64,000 nt of DNA from Acidithiobacillus sp. AMEEHan (GCF_030996345.1 NZ_CP118747.1:1300001-1364000), one strand, 5' to 3'. Shown: positions 10,922 to 21,115, counted from the first letter of the stretch. Numbers and translations are program-made. Notes: generated from the letters alone by a model not told the origin.

Positions 10922-12442
10922 TCAGCTCCCTTTTTTGGGAAGGCGCAGGACAATGAAAATGCTCGATTTCCCTTGTCGGATCAGCACCGGAACCGGTTTG
11001 TCTGCAGGGGTAGCCGCGACCAGACGTTGCAGTTGTTGCGGATTCTGCACCACCTGCTGGTCAAACTGTTCGATGATCATCCCCGGCTGCACGCCGGCTT
11101 CCGCCGCTGCGCCTTCGTGTACGTCCACTACTTCTACGCCCTGATCGATTCCCAACTCTTGTTTCAGTTTGGCAGAGAGCGGTTTGGTAGAGATCCCCAG
11201 CCGTTCGATTTTGAGCACGCTGGGATTCGGCGTCGGACTGCTCTCCAAATCGCTGGCTTTCTGCGGGCTGGGCAAGGCGCCGACGGTGATCGGCAGATTC
11301 ACCGCCTTGCCGTGCCGCAGAATACCGATTTCTACCTGAGTTCCAGGCTTTTTCGTGCCCACCAGCAAGGGCAGTTGGCCGACACTGTAGACCGGCTTGC
11401 CCGCGAAGGTGACGATGACATCCCCGGCCTGCAGGCCCGCGCGCGCCGCTGGGCTGTCGGGCTCGACCGACGCGACGAGAGCGCCCACGGGTTCATGGAG
11501 ACGCAGTGCCTCGGCCATGTCTGGTGTCACGCTCTGCACCTCGACTCCGAGATAGCCAAACTGAATCGCGCGGTGTGCCTTGAGATCCTCTACCACCGAC
11601 ATCACCGTATTGATGGGGATGGAGAAGGACAGGCCCATGTAGCCACCGTTGTTGGTGTAAATCTGGTCGTTGATGCCCACCACCTGACCATACATGTTGA
11701 AGAGTGGCCCGCCCGAGTTGCCAGGATTGATGGGGACGTCGCTCTGGATGAAGGGAATGTACTCATCGTCCGGCAGTGGTCGATCCAGGGCGCTGACAAC
11801 GCCCTGGGTGACCGAGTTAGAGAAGCCGAAGGGGGTACCCACCGCGAGTATCCATTGTCCCACCTTGAGATCGTTCGAGTTGCCTATGGGTGCGGTGGGC
11901 AGATTGTTGGCGTCGATCTTCAACAGCGCGGTATCGTAGCGCACAGACAAGCCGACGAGCTTGGCTGGATAGGCGTGGTGATCGGCGAGGGTGACAATGA
12001 TGTGCTTGGCATGGCGCACGACATGGGCGGCAGTAACGATGTAGCCATCGCTGCTCAGGATAAAGCCCGAGCCGAGGGACTCGACTTTCTCTTGCGGCGG
12101 TTGCTTGGACTGGCCATTGGGCGCACCAAAGTGCTCAAAGAAGCGGTAAAAGGGCGAGTCTGGCGGGAAGGGATTGCCGGCCCCAGGGATCGCCTGTTCG
12201 GAGGTCGTGCTGATATTCACCACCGTTGGCCCATAGCGCTCGATGAGTGGAGTAAAATCGGGAAGATTGACCAAGGGCGGCAACGCAGCACTTTGCGGGG
12301 TTGCGGTGACGGGCGCTGTTGGACTGGGGACCGGCTTCGGTGCGCTCACCTGCGCTTGCGCGCAACCGGAAGCGAGCAGGACCAGAGTCAATGCCGCAAA
12401 AATGGCGCGACGTTGCGGAAAACGGGAAATGAGGTCGGACAT
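10922..12442 (-). CDS. Do-family periplasmic serine protease/chaperone (DegQ/MucD type)
   Basis: HtrA protease for envelope protein quality control. 506 residues. N-terminal signal segment (11-26) ends in ASGC, so it may be a lipoprotein anchored at C27, or cleaved at AQA. A Pro-rich linker (31-60) precedes the trypsin-like domain with triad H140 (TAAHVV), D170 (YDTALL) and S243 (GNSGGP). Two PDZ domains follow, about 295-385 and 415-500. It lies 66 bases downstream of cnoX in the same direction, so both folding factors may be co-expressed. DegP, DegQ and MucD cannot be told apart from sequence reading alone. Confidence 0.93.
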   Translation of the reverse strand: MSDLISRFPQRRAIFAALTLVLLASGCAQAQVSAPKPVPSPTAPVTATPQSAALPPLVNLPDFTPLIERYGPTVVNISTTSEQAIPGAGNPFPPDSPFYRFFEHFGAPNGQSKQPPQEKVESLGSGFILSSDGYIVTAAHVVRHAKHIIVTLADHHAYPAKLVGLSVRYDTALLKIDANNLPTAPIGNSNDLKVGQWILAVGTPFGFSNSVTQGVVSALDRPLPDDEYIPFIQSDVPINPGNSGGPLFNMYGQVVGINDQIYTNNGGYMGLSFSIPINTVMSVVEDLKAHRAIQFGYLGVEVQSVTPDMAEALRLHEPVGALVASVEPDSPAARAGLQAGDVIVTFAGKPVYSVGQLPLLVGTKKPGTQVEIGILRHGKAVNLPITVGALPSPQKASDLESSPTPNPSVLKIERLGISTKPLSAKLKQELGIDQGVEVVDVHEGAAAEAGVQPGMIIEQFDQQVVQNPQQLQRLVAATPADKPVPVLIRQGKSSIFIVLRLPKKGS

Positions 12443-12508
12443 GCAGTCATGCTCCTAATGGGTGCCTGTCAGGGCGGTGCGACGGAGAGGTTCCGCCAGA
12501 AAACAGGC

Positions 12509-13378
12509 TCAATAGAGTGCCCGCGCCAATTTGCTGCGATACTCGTTGACCAAGGGATGTTCCTTGCCCAATACGAGAAAAATTTTTAGGAGGGTCTTGC
12601 GCGCGAGATCGTCGCGATATTTTCGATGCCGCTGCACCATCTCGATGAGCTGATCCAGTGCCGCCTGCTCATGACCTTGCAACAGCTCGCTGAGAGCGTG
12701 CTGATACATGGCCTGTGCTTGCTCATCACCGCTGCTTTCCTGCAGTTGGCGCAAGATTTCCGCGCTGGGCGGCGCATCGCGCAGGTCAGAAGCAAATTCC
12801 ACGAGGGCCCGCAACGCTTCGACCTCCTCCCGCACCGAGAAGGCCGGACTCAGAGCCGCCAATTCGGCCTCGGCGGCGTCATGCTCGCCGCGGGCGATCA
12901 GAAGGCGCGCAAGCTCCAGGTGCGCCTCGTCGTTGCGTGGATTTTGTTCCAGCGCCAAGCGAAATGCTTTCTCGGCCGCTGCGGTATCGCCTCGTGCGAG
13001 GGCTTCGAGCCCTGCTTTGCGCTGCTCATCGCCGGCCTTGGGCAAAATCTTGTCGAGAAACTGGCGAATGGCCGACTCGGGCAAGGCGCCGGTGAACTCG
13101 TCGACGACCTTACCATCAAGGAAGGCTTTTACCGCAGGGATGCCGCGCACGGAATACTGCCGAGAGAGCTCGGGGTTTTCATCCGAGTTGATCTTGGCGA
13201 GTAAAAACCCTCCCTGCATCTCTTCGGCCAAGCGTTCCAGAACGGGACCCAGGGCGCGACAGGGGCCGCACCAGGGAGCCCAGAAATCCACCACGACCGG
13301 GCGACGAAAGGACTCGGCTTCCACGGCCTCGCGAAAATTGCCCAGGTTTACATCCATCACGTGGGAACCAGACGCCAT
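12509..13378 (-). CDS. cnoX: Thioredoxin-TPR co-chaperone CnoX (YbbN)
   Basis: Holdase and redox-protective chaperedoxin that passes clients to GroEL and DnaK. 289 residues: thioredoxin domain 1-110 with a complete WCGPC active site (C37, C40), then TPR-like helices to the C-terminus (for example GDTAAAEKAFRLALEQNPRN). E. coli CnoX has lost the redox CGPC motif; here it is intact, so the protein could have oxidoreductase as well as holdase activity. The gene lies between a hypothetical gene (upstream) and the Do protease gene (downstream) on the minus strand. Confidence 0.92.
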   Translation of the reverse strand: MASGSHVMDVNLGNFREAVEAESFRRPVVVDFWAPWCGPCRALGPVLERLAEEMQGGFLLAKINSDENPELSRQYSVRGIPAVKAFLDGKVVDEFTGALPESAIRQFLDKILPKAGDEQRKAGLEALARGDTAAAEKAFRLALEQNPRNDEAHLELARLLIARGEHDAAEAELAALSPAFSVREEVEALRALVEFASDLRDAPPSAEILRQLQESSGDEQAQAMYQHALSELLQGHEQAALDQLIEMVQRHRKYRDDLARKTLLKIFLVLGKEHPLVNEYRSKLARALY

Positions 13379-13442
13379 CTACTCCACTCCTGCTCTTCGG
13401 ATTCTGAACATGATTACACGATACGTTGTCGCCGTGAGCGCG

Positions 13443-13997
13443 TCACTGTGCCTGCAGTTTGTGCATTTCCTCGACGATCTGGTGCAGCAGGCTGCGGGTG
13501 CTGGCACCCAGTCCTTTGCCCAAGCGCTCTACGTCGGTTTTCCCTTGGGATAATGGTCCCAGACAGGCGCCCAACTTTGCCATCTCGCCTCCCGCCCGCT
13601 GCATCTGGCTGGCCATCTGCCCAAGCCATTGCAGGGCTTGGGTGTCGCCCCGCTGGGCAGCGACGACGATTCCGGCAATCCCGGGAGCTGCGAAGCTCGG
13701 GTCGGCTTGGGCGTCGGGAGAAGGGAGAGAATGGGGATCCTGCAGACCTTGCAGGACGCTCTCGACGACAATGTAGTCCTCGTCGTCCAGGCCGAGCAAA
13801 AGTGTGGCATCTCTCTCGCCCGCCACGATTCGTTCCAGGCGCGCGACCAGCTCTTCCCAGCCGTTGGCAGTAGCCACCCGCAGACTGTCCCGTAGAGCCG
13901 GCCGCCGGTCGACGTTCTGACAAGCGGCAACGACCTGTACAATGAGCTGTGCGTGCGCCCTACGTACCTGCTCCCGAAACGCTGGAAGTTCCTGCAC
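13443..13997 (-). CDS. Hypothetical protein, 184 residues
   Basis: Not recognised. The protein is predicted mostly helical, with an acidic loop LGLDDEDYIV near 68-77, a Pro/Ala linker about 90-108, and a C-terminal helical segment rich in Met, Gln and Gly. No signal peptide or membrane helix is evident. It is 64 bases upstream of cnoX in the same orientation and divergent from a membrane protein gene, so it may head a short operon with cnoX and the protease. ATG 13997 is assumed; supporting ribosome site is weak. Confidence 0.65.
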   Translation of the reverse strand: MQELPAFREQVRRAHAQLIVQVVAACQNVDRRPALRDSLRVATANGWEELVARLERIVAGERDATLLLGLDDEDYIVVESVLQGLQDPHSLPSPDAQADPSFAAPGIAGIVVAAQRGDTQALQWLGQMASQMQRAGGEMAKLGACLGPLSQGKTDVERLGKGLGASTRSLLHQIVEEMHKLQAQ

Positions 13998-14051
13998 CCA
14001 AAAGTCCTCAAGATCGACAATTTTTTGAGTTTGTAGCTTGCCTTCACTAGA

Positions 14052-14855
14052 ATGTCAAAATGGTGCGGTTGCGGAGGGATGGGGTTGGCCAAACAGTGGC
14101 TGCAGCGAATGGAAAGTTGGGTGCATGGCGGCGTTGATATCGTCCGCGCACACCCGGGCCGCTGGGCGCGCTTCCTGCTCGTGCCTTTGGTCCTCACCGC
14201 CCTGCCGCTGCCCTTCTGGCTCATGTATGGCATCGCCCCTCTCGGGCTGCTCGGCGGACTCTACCTCGCCGGACGCTGTGACGGGCAGGAATATACCGCT
14301 GCACAAATACGGCACGCCCTCAGTGTGGCGGTGTTGTGGGGAATGGTGCTGACGTTGTTTGGCCTGCTTTTCGAATTTGGCCGCGAAACAGTGCTGCTCG
14401 GAGCGCTGTTAAGCGGCGTGCAGGGTAACTGGCAGATCGGTCAGGAGCCAGGATTCTGGGGCTGGTGGATGGGGTTCAGTGAGCGCCTGACCGATCTCGC
14501 TCTGACCCCGTATTTCTGGTTTTCCCCGGCTTTCTTCGGCGTGGCCCTGGCGCTGCATAAGGGGCATGGCTGGCTGGAGGCGGAAGTCGAAACGACGCTT
14601 GCCTTGCTGTTTCGTCAGGAGTTGCGTGATCCACTCATTGCCTTATGGGCCATCCTTCTGGTTGCCAGCGTCATTCTGCCGTTACCGGCGCAGGTTTGGC
14701 TGGCGCTTTTGGTCTGGGTGCTGGGGCCACCTATCGTCCATGTCGCGTATGAAGACATCTTTGCCAACAAGCAGCGGCCGCGGCGCAAGCGTGCGAGCAG
14801 GTCGGTACAGCTCCCGGTTTTGCAGGCGCGACCGCAGAAAGTGCGCGCCAGTTGA
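14052..14855 (+). CDS. Integral membrane protein of unknown function, 267 residues
   Basis: Several hydrophobic segments are visible: about 41-60, 62-73, 88-108, 158-168 and 194-228, separated by short loops, so I expect about five membrane passes. The C-terminal tail (240-267) is strongly basic (RPRRKRASR) and probably cytoplasmic. No recognised transporter or enzyme motif. It lies upstream of glyA (97-base gap) and divergent from the 184-residue hypothetical gene. The start is uncertain: ATG 14052 has no clear ribosome site and an in-frame ATG at 14079 has a GGAGG too close to it. Confidence 0.65.
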   Translation: MSKWCGCGGMGLAKQWLQRMESWVHGGVDIVRAHPGRWARFLLVPLVLTALPLPFWLMYGIAPLGLLGGLYLAGRCDGQEYTAAQIRHALSVAVLWGMVLTLFGLLFEFGRETVLLGALLSGVQGNWQIGQEPGFWGWWMGFSERLTDLALTPYFWFSPAFFGVALALHKGHGWLEAEVETTLALLFRQELRDPLIALWAILLVASVILPLPAQVWLALLVWVLGPPIVHVAYEDIFANKQRPRRKRASRSVQLPVLQARPQKVRAS

Positions 14856-14952
14856 ATCTTCTTCATGGCCAGGGAGCAGATTTTGCGCTTGAGGGAAAGC
14901 TGCTCGCCTTGCTACTGTTCCGCCTGGAAAATTGATAGACGCAGGAGCCCCC

Positions 14953-16193
14953 ATGTTTTCTTCCCAAACGATCGCCGGTTTTGATCCCGCCCTGGCAGCG
15001 GCCATGGAGCACGAGCGCGTGCGGCAGGAAGATCATGTCGAATTGATTGCTTCGGAAAACTATACGAGTCCGATGGTGATGGCGGCGCAGGGCTCGGTGC
15101 TCACCAACAAGTACGCCGAGGGTTATCCCGGCAAGCGGTACTACGGCGGCTGCGAGTATGTCGATGTGGTGGAGCAGTTGGCCATTGATCGGGCCAAGCA
15201 GTTGTTTGGCGCCGAACACGCCAACGTGCAGCCGCACTCCGGTTCGCAGGCGAATCAGGCCGTCTATTTTTCAGTGCTGAAGCCGGGTGACAAGATCATG
15301 GGGATGAGCCTTGCCCACGGTGGTCATCTCACCCACGGCGCCAAAGTGAATCTATCGGGGAAGGTCTTCGACGTGGTGGCCTACGGCGTGCGCCGTGAGG
15401 ACGGGCGCATCGATTACGATGCCATGGCGGCGCAAGCTGAGCAGGAACGCCCGAAAATGATCGTTGCGGGGGCCAGCGCCTACTCGCGGATTATCGATTT
15501 CGCGCGCATCGGCGAGATTGCCCGCAGTATTGGCGCCTACCTTCTGGTCGACATGGCGCACATTGCCGGCCTGGTGGCCGCGGGCCTGCATCCGAGCCCG
15601 GTGCCGCACGCCGATTTCGTCACCACGACGACGCATAAGACCCTGCGTGGACCGCGCGGGGGCCTGATCCTCTGCCGTGAAGAGTACGCCAAAAAGGTCA
15701 ATTCTCTGATTTTCCCGGGCATTCAGGGCGGCCCGTTGATGCATGTCATCGCTGGCAAGGCGGTTGCCTTTCAGGAGGCTTTGCAACCAGAGTTCAAATC
15801 CTATCAATCGCAGGTCATCCGCAATGCGCAGAAGCTCGCCGCCGTCCTGGCCGGGCGGGGCTATCAGGCGGTATCCGGTGGCACCGACAACCATCTCTTT
15901 CTCCTTGATCTCGGTGAAAAGGTGACAGGGAAAGAGGCGGAAGAAGCTTTGGGTCGCGCCAATATCACGGTCAACAAAAATGCGGTACCGTTCGACGCCC
16001 GCCCGCCGGCAGTAACCAGCGGAATTCGCATCGGCACCCGGCAGCGACAACCCGCGGTTTTGCCGAGGGCGAAATGGAGACTCTCGGGGCTGCCATCGCC
16101 GACGTTCTCGATGCCCATGAAGACCCGGCCGTACTGCAGCGAGCGCAGAGTTGCATTCTCGATCTCTGCCGGCAATTCCCGGTCTATGGCTGA
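14953..16193 (+). CDS. glyA: Serine hydroxymethyltransferase, with a -1 frameshift near the C-terminus
   Basis: PLP enzyme converting serine and tetrahydrofolate to glycine and 5,10-methylene-tetrahydrofolate. ATG 14953 follows GGAG. The first frame runs intact through [15 protein letters not shown], the PLP-lysine region [13 protein letters not shown] and TSGIRIGT, then at 16037-16039 it leaves the family. The next frame continues with family-like [17 protein letters not shown] and ends QFPVYG at 16193. Adding one C to CCC at 16037-16039 would restore [10 protein letters not shown]. In the sequence as given, the first frame runs to 16221 with about 60 foreign residues. Because glyA is normally single-copy and important, I favour a sequencing error over a true mutation. 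Confidence 0.9.
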
Positions 16194-16195
16194 CG

Positions 16196-16681
16196 GTGCA
16201 TTGCCCCTTCTGTGCGCATGACGATACCCGTGTCGTCGATTCCCGCATCGTCGATGATGGCGAAGCGGTGCGGCGACGCCGGGAGTGTCCGGCCTGCGGC
16301 CAGCGCTTCACCACTTATGAGCGTGCCGACCTGGCCTTTCCCATGGTGGTCAAGGCAGATGGCCGGAGGGAGCCCTACCGGCAGGAGAAACTTCTTGCCG
16401 GTTTGCGGCGTGCGCTGAGTAAACGCCCGGTCTCTACCGCGGAATTGGATCTGGCGCTGCGCAAGATCGAGAAACAGATTCGCAGCCACGCTGAACGAGA
16501 GATTCCTGCGCGTCGCATTGGCGATCTGGTGATGACCGCGTTGCGTGAGCTTGATCCGGTTGCCTATGTGCGTTTTGCCTCGGTATACCGCCGTTTCGAT
16601 GATCTGCATGCCTTTAGCAGCGAGATTCAGGCCCTACTCGATCCCGGTGACGACGGTGAGCCCGCCAGCGATGCCGATTGA
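16196..16681 (+). CDS. nrdR: Transcriptional repressor NrdR
   Basis: Represses ribonucleotide reductase genes when its ATP-cone binds dATP. 161 residues from GTG 16196, two bases after the restored glyA stop. Zinc ribbon CPFC...CPAC (residues 3-6 and 31-34) followed by RFTTYER, then an ATP-cone with [14 protein letters not shown] and RRALSKRPV. Start chosen because the family begins at the HCPFC motif; earlier in-frame codons lie within glyA. No NrdR box was searched for in this window, and no nrd gene is present here. Confidence 0.94.
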   Translation: MHCPFCAHDDTRVVDSRIVDDGEAVRRRRECPACGQRFTTYERADLAFPMVVKADGRREPYRQEKLLAGLRRALSKRPVSTAELDLALRKIEKQIRSHAEREIPARRIGDLVMTALRELDPVAYVRFASVYRRFDDLHAFSSEIQALLDPGDDGEPASDAD

Positions 16682-17783
16682 CCAGAGCGACATTCAGCAC
16701 ATGCGGCAGGCGCTGGCGCTGGCGCGGCAGGGACTCTACAGTACCCACCCCAACCCGCGGGTGGGTGCCATCCTCGTGCGTGATGGCAGGGAGATTGGTC
16801 GCGGAGCACACCGGCTGGCGGGTGGCCCGCATGCGGAAGTTTTGGCTCTACGTGAGGCGGGGGACGCGGCGCGCGGCGCGACCCTCTATGTCACTCTCGA
16901 ACCCTGTTCCCATCATGGCCGCACGCCGCCGTGCAGTGATGCCCTGATCACCGCCGGAGTGCGCCGAGTGGTGGTGGGCATGGTCGACCCCAATCCCCTG
17001 GTGGCTGGTCAGGGCATCGCACGTCTGCGCGCTGCCGGTATCGAAGTCGATGTGCCTTGCCTAGAAGAGGAGGCTGCGTGGCTGAATCGTGGTTTCCTCC
17101 AGCGCATGCGAGCTGGACGTCCCTGGATTCGCATCAAGCAGGCCAGCAGCCTGGATGGCAAGATTGCCCTCGCGAATGGCCAGAGCCAGTGGTTGACCGG
17201 AGTCTTGGCACGGGAGGACGTGCAGCAGGAGCGGGCGCAGGCGAGCGCTATCCTGGTCGGCGTAGGTACGGTCCTGGCGGACGATCCGCGGCTGGCTCCA
17301 CGACTTGCCACTGAGCTGCCGCGCTACCCGGTCAAGATCGTCCTCGATGGACGCCTGCGTACCCCTCCCACAGCGGCCATGTTGCGTAGCCCCGGCGCCA
17401 TCTGGATCGTGCATCGTGATGATATCGGTGCCGACAAGGGTTCTGCCTTGGTCGCTGCCGGTGTCCGCCTCGTCGCTCTGCCGGCGGCGAGCTCGGGTGT
17501 CGGCGTCGATTTTGCTGCACTGATGGCGTTTTTGGCAGCCGAAGAAATCAATGAGTTGTTGGTCGAGGCTGGGGGGCGCTTGGCCAGCAGCCTGCTCCGT
17601 GCCGGGTTGGTTGATGAATATCTACTCTATTTTGCCCCCTTGCTGTTGGGCCAGGACGCCCGCGCCTTTGCCGAGATCGGCCCCTATCATGAGCTTGCCC
17701 GGGTTCCGCGTTGGCGACTGCGGGAGAGTCGTTCTCTTGGAGAAGATATGAAGGTTCGTTACCTCTGTCAGCAGGAGGATTGA
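16671..17783 (+). CDS. ribD: Bifunctional riboflavin biosynthesis deaminase/reductase RibD
   Basis: Performs the second and third steps of riboflavin synthesis: pyrimidine deamination and side-chain reduction. 370 residues. N-terminal cytidine-deaminase-type domain has zinc ligands in PHAEV (with catalytic Glu) and [15 protein letters not shown]. The C-terminal reductase domain begins near [17 protein letters not shown] and includes [11 protein letters not shown] and [17 protein letters not shown] 16671 overlaps nrdR by 11 bases; the stop overlaps ribE by one base. Confidence 0.96.
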   Translation: MPIDQSDIQHMRQALALARQGLYSTHPNPRVGAILVRDGREIGRGAHRLAGGPHAEVLALREAGDAARGATLYVTLEPCSHHGRTPPCSDALITAGVRRVVVGMVDPNPLVAGQGIARLRAAGIEVDVPCLEEEAAWLNRGFLQRMRAGRPWIRIKQASSLDGKIALANGQSQWLTGVLAREDVQQERAQASAILVGVGTVLADDPRLAPRLATELPRYPVKIVLDGRLRTPPTAAMLRSPGAIWIVHRDDIGADKGSALVAAGVRLVALPAASSGVGVDFAALMAFLAAEEINELLVEAGGRLASSLLRAGLVDEYLLYFAPLLLGQDARAFAEIGPYHELARVPRWRLRESRSLGEDMKVRYLCQQED

Positions 17784-18436
17784 TGTTCACCGGAATCGTA
17801 CAGGCGCTCGGAACCCTACAGCTACGTCAGCACTTGGGCGGTGATCAGCGCTTTTGGATCGCTGCTGGCAGTCTGGACCTGAGTGACGTGCAGTTGGGGG
17901 ATAGCATCGCCGTTTCGGGCGTTTGTCTCACTGCCGTTGCTTTGGATCATGGGCGTTTCGCCGTCGATGTCTCCCGCGAAACCCTTGAGCGCAGCACCCT
18001 CGGCAATTTGGCACCGGGTGCGCAGGTCAATCTGGAAAAGGCCTTGCGCCTCGCCGATCGCTTGGGTGGGCACTTGGTGGCTGGCCATGTCGATGGGGTT
18101 GGCACGCTGCTCAGCGCGCAGGCCTCCGGCCGCTCCCAGGTCTATCGGGTGCAGGTGCCCCAGGAATTGCGGCGCTATATCGCGGCCAAGGGGAGCATCT
18201 GCGTGGATGGCATCAGTCTCACTGTCAATGCGCTTTATCCTGATGGTTTCGCGCTCAATCTCATTCCCCACAGTCTGGCGCAGACCACAGCCCAGTTCTG
18301 GAAACCGGGGCAACGACTCAATCTGGAAGTCGATCTCCTCGCTCGCTATCTCGAGCGCCTCATGGCCGAGAACGGGAAAAGCGCGGTAGAATCCCGGCTC
18401 GACGCTGCAAGTCTGGCCGCGAAAGGATTCAGTTGA
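17783..18436 (+). CDS. ribE: Riboflavin synthase alpha chain
   Basis: Dismutates two 6,7-dimethyl-8-ribityllumazine molecules to riboflavin. 217 residues with the invariant MFTGIVQ start and two lumazine-binding barrels: [12 protein letters not shown] in the first, [13 protein letters not shown] in the second. ATG 17783 is preceded by GGAGG and overlaps the ribD stop (TGATG). The C-terminal tail beyond about residue 195 is less conserved. Confidence 0.96.
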   Translation: MFTGIVQALGTLQLRQHLGGDQRFWIAAGSLDLSDVQLGDSIAVSGVCLTAVALDHGRFAVDVSRETLERSTLGNLAPGAQVNLEKALRLADRLGGHLVAGHVDGVGTLLSAQASGRSQVYRVQVPQELRRYIAAKGSICVDGISLTVNALYPDGFALNLIPHSLAQTTAQFWKPGQRLNLEVDLLARYLERLMAENGKSAVESRLDAASLAAKGFS

Positions 18437-19566
18437 TGACGGAAACCCATATCAGCCCCACGGAAGAGATTCTTGCCGACATTCGGGCGGGGAAAATGGT
18501 CATCCTCATGGATGACGAGGACCGCGAAAACGAAGGCGATCTGATCCTGGCGGCAGAGCATGCCACCCCCGAGGCCATCAACTTCATGGTGCGGGAGGCC
18601 CGCGGTCTGGTTTGCCTGCCCCTGACGCAAGAGCGTTGTGAGCAACTGCAACTCCCGCAGATGGTGCGTCACAATACTGCGCAGCTGGGCACGGCCTTCA
18701 CGGTCTCGATCGAGGCGGCGCGCGGGGTCAGCACCGGAATCTCCGCTGCCGATCGCGCCACCACGATTCAGGCGGCCATCGCCGATGGCGCCGGCCCCCA
18801 GGATATCGTCATGCCGGGGCATATCTTTCCCTTGGCCGCGCAGCCTGGCGGGGTGTTGGTGCGGGCTGGCCACACCGAGGCTGCTGTCGACCTCGCCCGT
18901 CTCGCGGGGTGCAAGCCCGCTGGCGTGATCTGCGAGATTCTCAACGAAAATGGGGAGATGGCGCGCCTGCCGGACCTGCTGCCCTACGCCGCGCGCCATG
19001 GCCTGAAGCTCGGGACCATTGCCGATCTGATCCGCTATCGCCTGGAACGCGAGCGCATCGTCCGGCGCGAAGGTAGTGGCCCCTGGCAGAGCCCGTGGGG
19101 GGAGTTTACCCTGCATCTGTATCGTGACTGGATTGCTGGTGAGACACATTTTGCCCTGGTCAAGGGGCGGCCAGAAGAGAGCGGTGCGCCGGTCTTGGTG
19201 CGGGTACAGGTGGGAAAGATGCTCACCGATCTCTTTCTCGGAGATCAAGGCCCTGTGGCCCATGCTTTGGCGCGCTTGGCAAAAGAAGATACTGGTGTGC
19301 TGGTGTATCTGCAACATGCCGACGGCATCGAGACCCTCCTTGCCCAGATTGCTGACTTGCCGGCACGGCCTCAGGGTCCTGGGCAGGCAGGAGACTCGGG
19401 GAAAATTCTCCGCACCTTTGGTATTGGCGCGCAGATCCTCACCGATCTTGGCGTCCATCAGGCGCTGGTCCTCAGTGACAGTCAGTTTCAGTATCGTGGC
19501 ATTGGCGGTTTCGGTCTCGAAATCGTCGGCCAACTTCCCTTTCTCGAAACAGGAAAACACCCATGA
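18436..19566 (+). CDS. ribBA: 3,4-dihydroxy-2-butanone-4-phosphate synthase with degenerate GTP cyclohydrolase II domain
   Basis: The N-terminal domain (1 to about 205) makes dihydroxybutanone phosphate from ribulose-5-phosphate; [11 protein letters not shown] and GHTEAAVDL catalytic motifs are intact. Residues about 210-376 resemble the RibA domain but I find no cysteines of the zinc site (normally C-x10-C-x-C) and no EGR-type catalytic arginine motif. So the protein is likely a RibB with a non-catalytic RibA-like domain, and a separate RibA would be needed elsewhere. Such fusions are known in proteobacteria. ATG 18436 overlaps the ribE stop; an in-frame TTG at 18433 is less likely. Confidence 0.9.
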   Translation: MTETHISPTEEILADIRAGKMVILMDDEDRENEGDLILAAEHATPEAINFMVREARGLVCLPLTQERCEQLQLPQMVRHNTAQLGTAFTVSIEAARGVSTGISAADRATTIQAAIADGAGPQDIVMPGHIFPLAAQPGGVLVRAGHTEAAVDLARLAGCKPAGVICEILNENGEMARLPDLLPYAARHGLKLGTIADLIRYRLERERIVRREGSGPWQSPWGEFTLHLYRDWIAGETHFALVKGRPEESGAPVLVRVQVGKMLTDLFLGDQGPVAHALARLAKEDTGVLVYLQHADGIETLLAQIADLPARPQGPGQAGDSGKILRTFGIGAQILTDLGVHQALVLSDSQFQYRGIGGFGLEIVGQLPFLETGKHP

Positions 19567-20030
19567 TCGAGCGCATCGAAGGTACTTTGCAGGTCGGCGC
19601 TGACGAGCGGTACGCACTGCTGGTCGCCCGGTTCAACAGTTTCATCACGCAGCAGTTGGAGCAGGGCGCCATTGACGGTCTCAGACGGCATGGCGCCAGC
19701 GATGAACAGATTCAGGTGATCTACAGCCCTGGGGCCTATGAAATCCCGCTATTGGCGCAAAAGCTCGCGCGTTCGGGTGAATACGCAGCTGTCCTTTGTT
19801 TGGGAGCGGTGATCCGCGGTGGTACACCCCACTTCGATTATGTGGCAGGCGAGGCGGCCAAGGGCATCGCACAGGTTGGCCTAGAGACTGGCGTCCCCGT
19901 AATTTTTGGCATCCTCACCACGGACAGCATCGAACAGGCCATCGAGCGGGCGGGCACCAAGGCCGGCAACAAGGGCTTTGATGCCGCCCTCACGGCAATC
20001 GAAATGGTTCGGTTGCTGAAAAACCTGTGA
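19563..20030 (+). CDS. ribH: 6,7-dimethyl-8-ribityllumazine synthase
   Basis: Condenses the RibD product (after dephosphorylation) with dihydroxybutanone phosphate; assembles into hollow capsids or pentamers. 155 residues with [16 protein letters not shown] and [14 protein letters not shown] (catalytic His in the last). Starts at ATG 19563, overlapping ribBA by 4 bases, and shares GTGA with nusB. Confidence 0.97.
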   Translation: MIERIEGTLQVGADERYALLVARFNSFITQQLEQGAIDGLRRHGASDEQIQVIYSPGAYEIPLLAQKLARSGEYAAVLCLGAVIRGGTPHFDYVAGEAAKGIAQVGLETGVPVIFGILTTDSIEQAIERAGTKAGNKGFDAALTAIEMVRLLKNL

Positions 20031-20488
20031 ACGAGCCCCGCACTCCCAGTCGTCGACGTCTGGCGCGAATGGCGTTGGTGCAGGCGTTGTACCAATGGCA
20101 GCTCAATCCCACCTCCTGCCAGGAGCTGGCGGAACAGTTCCATGGCGAGCCAGAGCGCCTGCAAGCGGCAGACGTAGCCTTCTTCGATCGGGTCTGGACC
20201 GCGCTTTGCGAACAGGTGGACGCACTCGATCCGGCGATCATCGAAGCTATCAGTGATCGCCGCTGGGAAGATGAAGTCAACGAGATCGAGCGTGCCATCC
20301 TGCGCCTCGCCGCCTTTGAATTACACTCTGCACCAGACACCCCCTACCGGGTGGTCATCAATGAGGCCATCGAGCTCGACAAGGCCTTTGGCGCCGACCA
20401 GGGTCACCGCTTCATCAATGGCGTTTTGGACCAGCTTGCCCGCCGCTGGCGGGCCGTGGAGCTGCATTCTCCCAAGGTCGAAAGTTAG
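20027..20488 (+). CDS. nusB: Transcription antitermination factor NusB
   Basis: Binds boxA RNA with S10 (NusE) for rRNA operon antitermination. 153 residues, all-helical, with the RRxARxxALQALYQWQ start and [16 protein letters not shown] and [10 protein letters not shown] blocks. GTG start 20027 overlaps ribH. It closes the glyA-to-nusB operon; the thiL gene that often follows is not present here. Confidence 0.96.
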   Translation: MNEPRTPSRRRLARMALVQALYQWQLNPTSCQELAEQFHGEPERLQAADVAFFDRVWTALCEQVDALDPAIIEAISDRRWEDEVNEIERAILRLAAFELHSAPDTPYRVVINEAIELDKAFGADQGHRFINGVLDQLARRWRAVELHSPKVES

Positions 20489-20563
20489 CACGATGTAGCT
20501 ATAGCCATACATGAGCTTTCTGATGTAACCTTCTGACTGCCAGAGTTTTCTTTTGAGGGTCTC

Positions 20564-21115
20564 ATGAAGATTTCACAGTCCATCGCTATCTCCGCTGTAC
20601 TGGCTTTTAGCACCGTCCTCTCCGCGTCGGCATGGGCGGGCCAGACCGAACAAGCCACTTTGGAGGATACGGCAAGCACGTCGCCTGCGCTTCTCACCAC
20701 CGCCAAACTGGAAAACGACATTGGTACCCACTGCGCGCTTGGCCAGGGGGTGCCACAAAACTATGCCCTGGCGGCACAGTGGTTCGAAAAGGCCGCCAAG
20801 ATTGGCTACGGTAAGGCACAGTACAATCTGGGGATGCAGTATTATTTCGGTCAGGGAGTAGCGCAGAACTACGAGAAGGCCGCCCATTGGTGGCAGCTCG
20901 CTGCTGAACAAAACATCCCGTCAGCACAATACAATTTGGGGAACCTATATTACCAGGGGATTGGTGTAAAGCAGGATTTTGAGAAGGCCGCCTATTGGTG
21001 GAAGAAAGCGGCCGGCCTGGGCGTAACGCAAGCCAAGACCAACCTGGCGGTGTTGGAGAAGTGGCAGGCGAAAAACCTCCAGCAGGTCGCTGAAAAGACC
21101 CGCGTCACGCCGTAA
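20564..21115 (+). CDS. Secreted Sel1-repeat (TPR-like) protein
   Basis: 183 residues with a Sec signal peptide (about 1-25, ending ASAWA) and three Sel1 repeats of about 36 residues: LGQGVPQNYALAAQWFEKAA, FGQGVAQNYEKAAHWWQLAA and QGIGVKQDFEKAAYWWKKAA (residues about 56-145). Sel1 repeats make protein-binding superhelices, so a periplasmic adaptor role is plausible, partner unknown. A GAGGG site precedes ATG 20564. The 75-base gap after nusB suggests its own promoter. Its 3' end faces the LapA-like gene. Confidence 0.85.
   Translation: MKISQSIAISAVLAFSTVLSASAWAGQTEQATLEDTASTSPALLTTAKLENDIGTHCALGQGVPQNYALAAQWFEKAAKIGYGKAQYNLGMQYYFGQGVAQNYEKAAHWWQLAAEQNIPSAQYNLGNLYYQGIGVKQDFEKAAYWWKKAAGLGVTQAKTNLAVLEKWQAKNLQQVAEKTRVTP

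Noticed and set aside
10736-12589. 617-codon plus-strand frame opposite the Do protease gene
   Set aside because: The minus strand encodes a complete protease with triad and PDZ domains; the plus frame is compositional noise.
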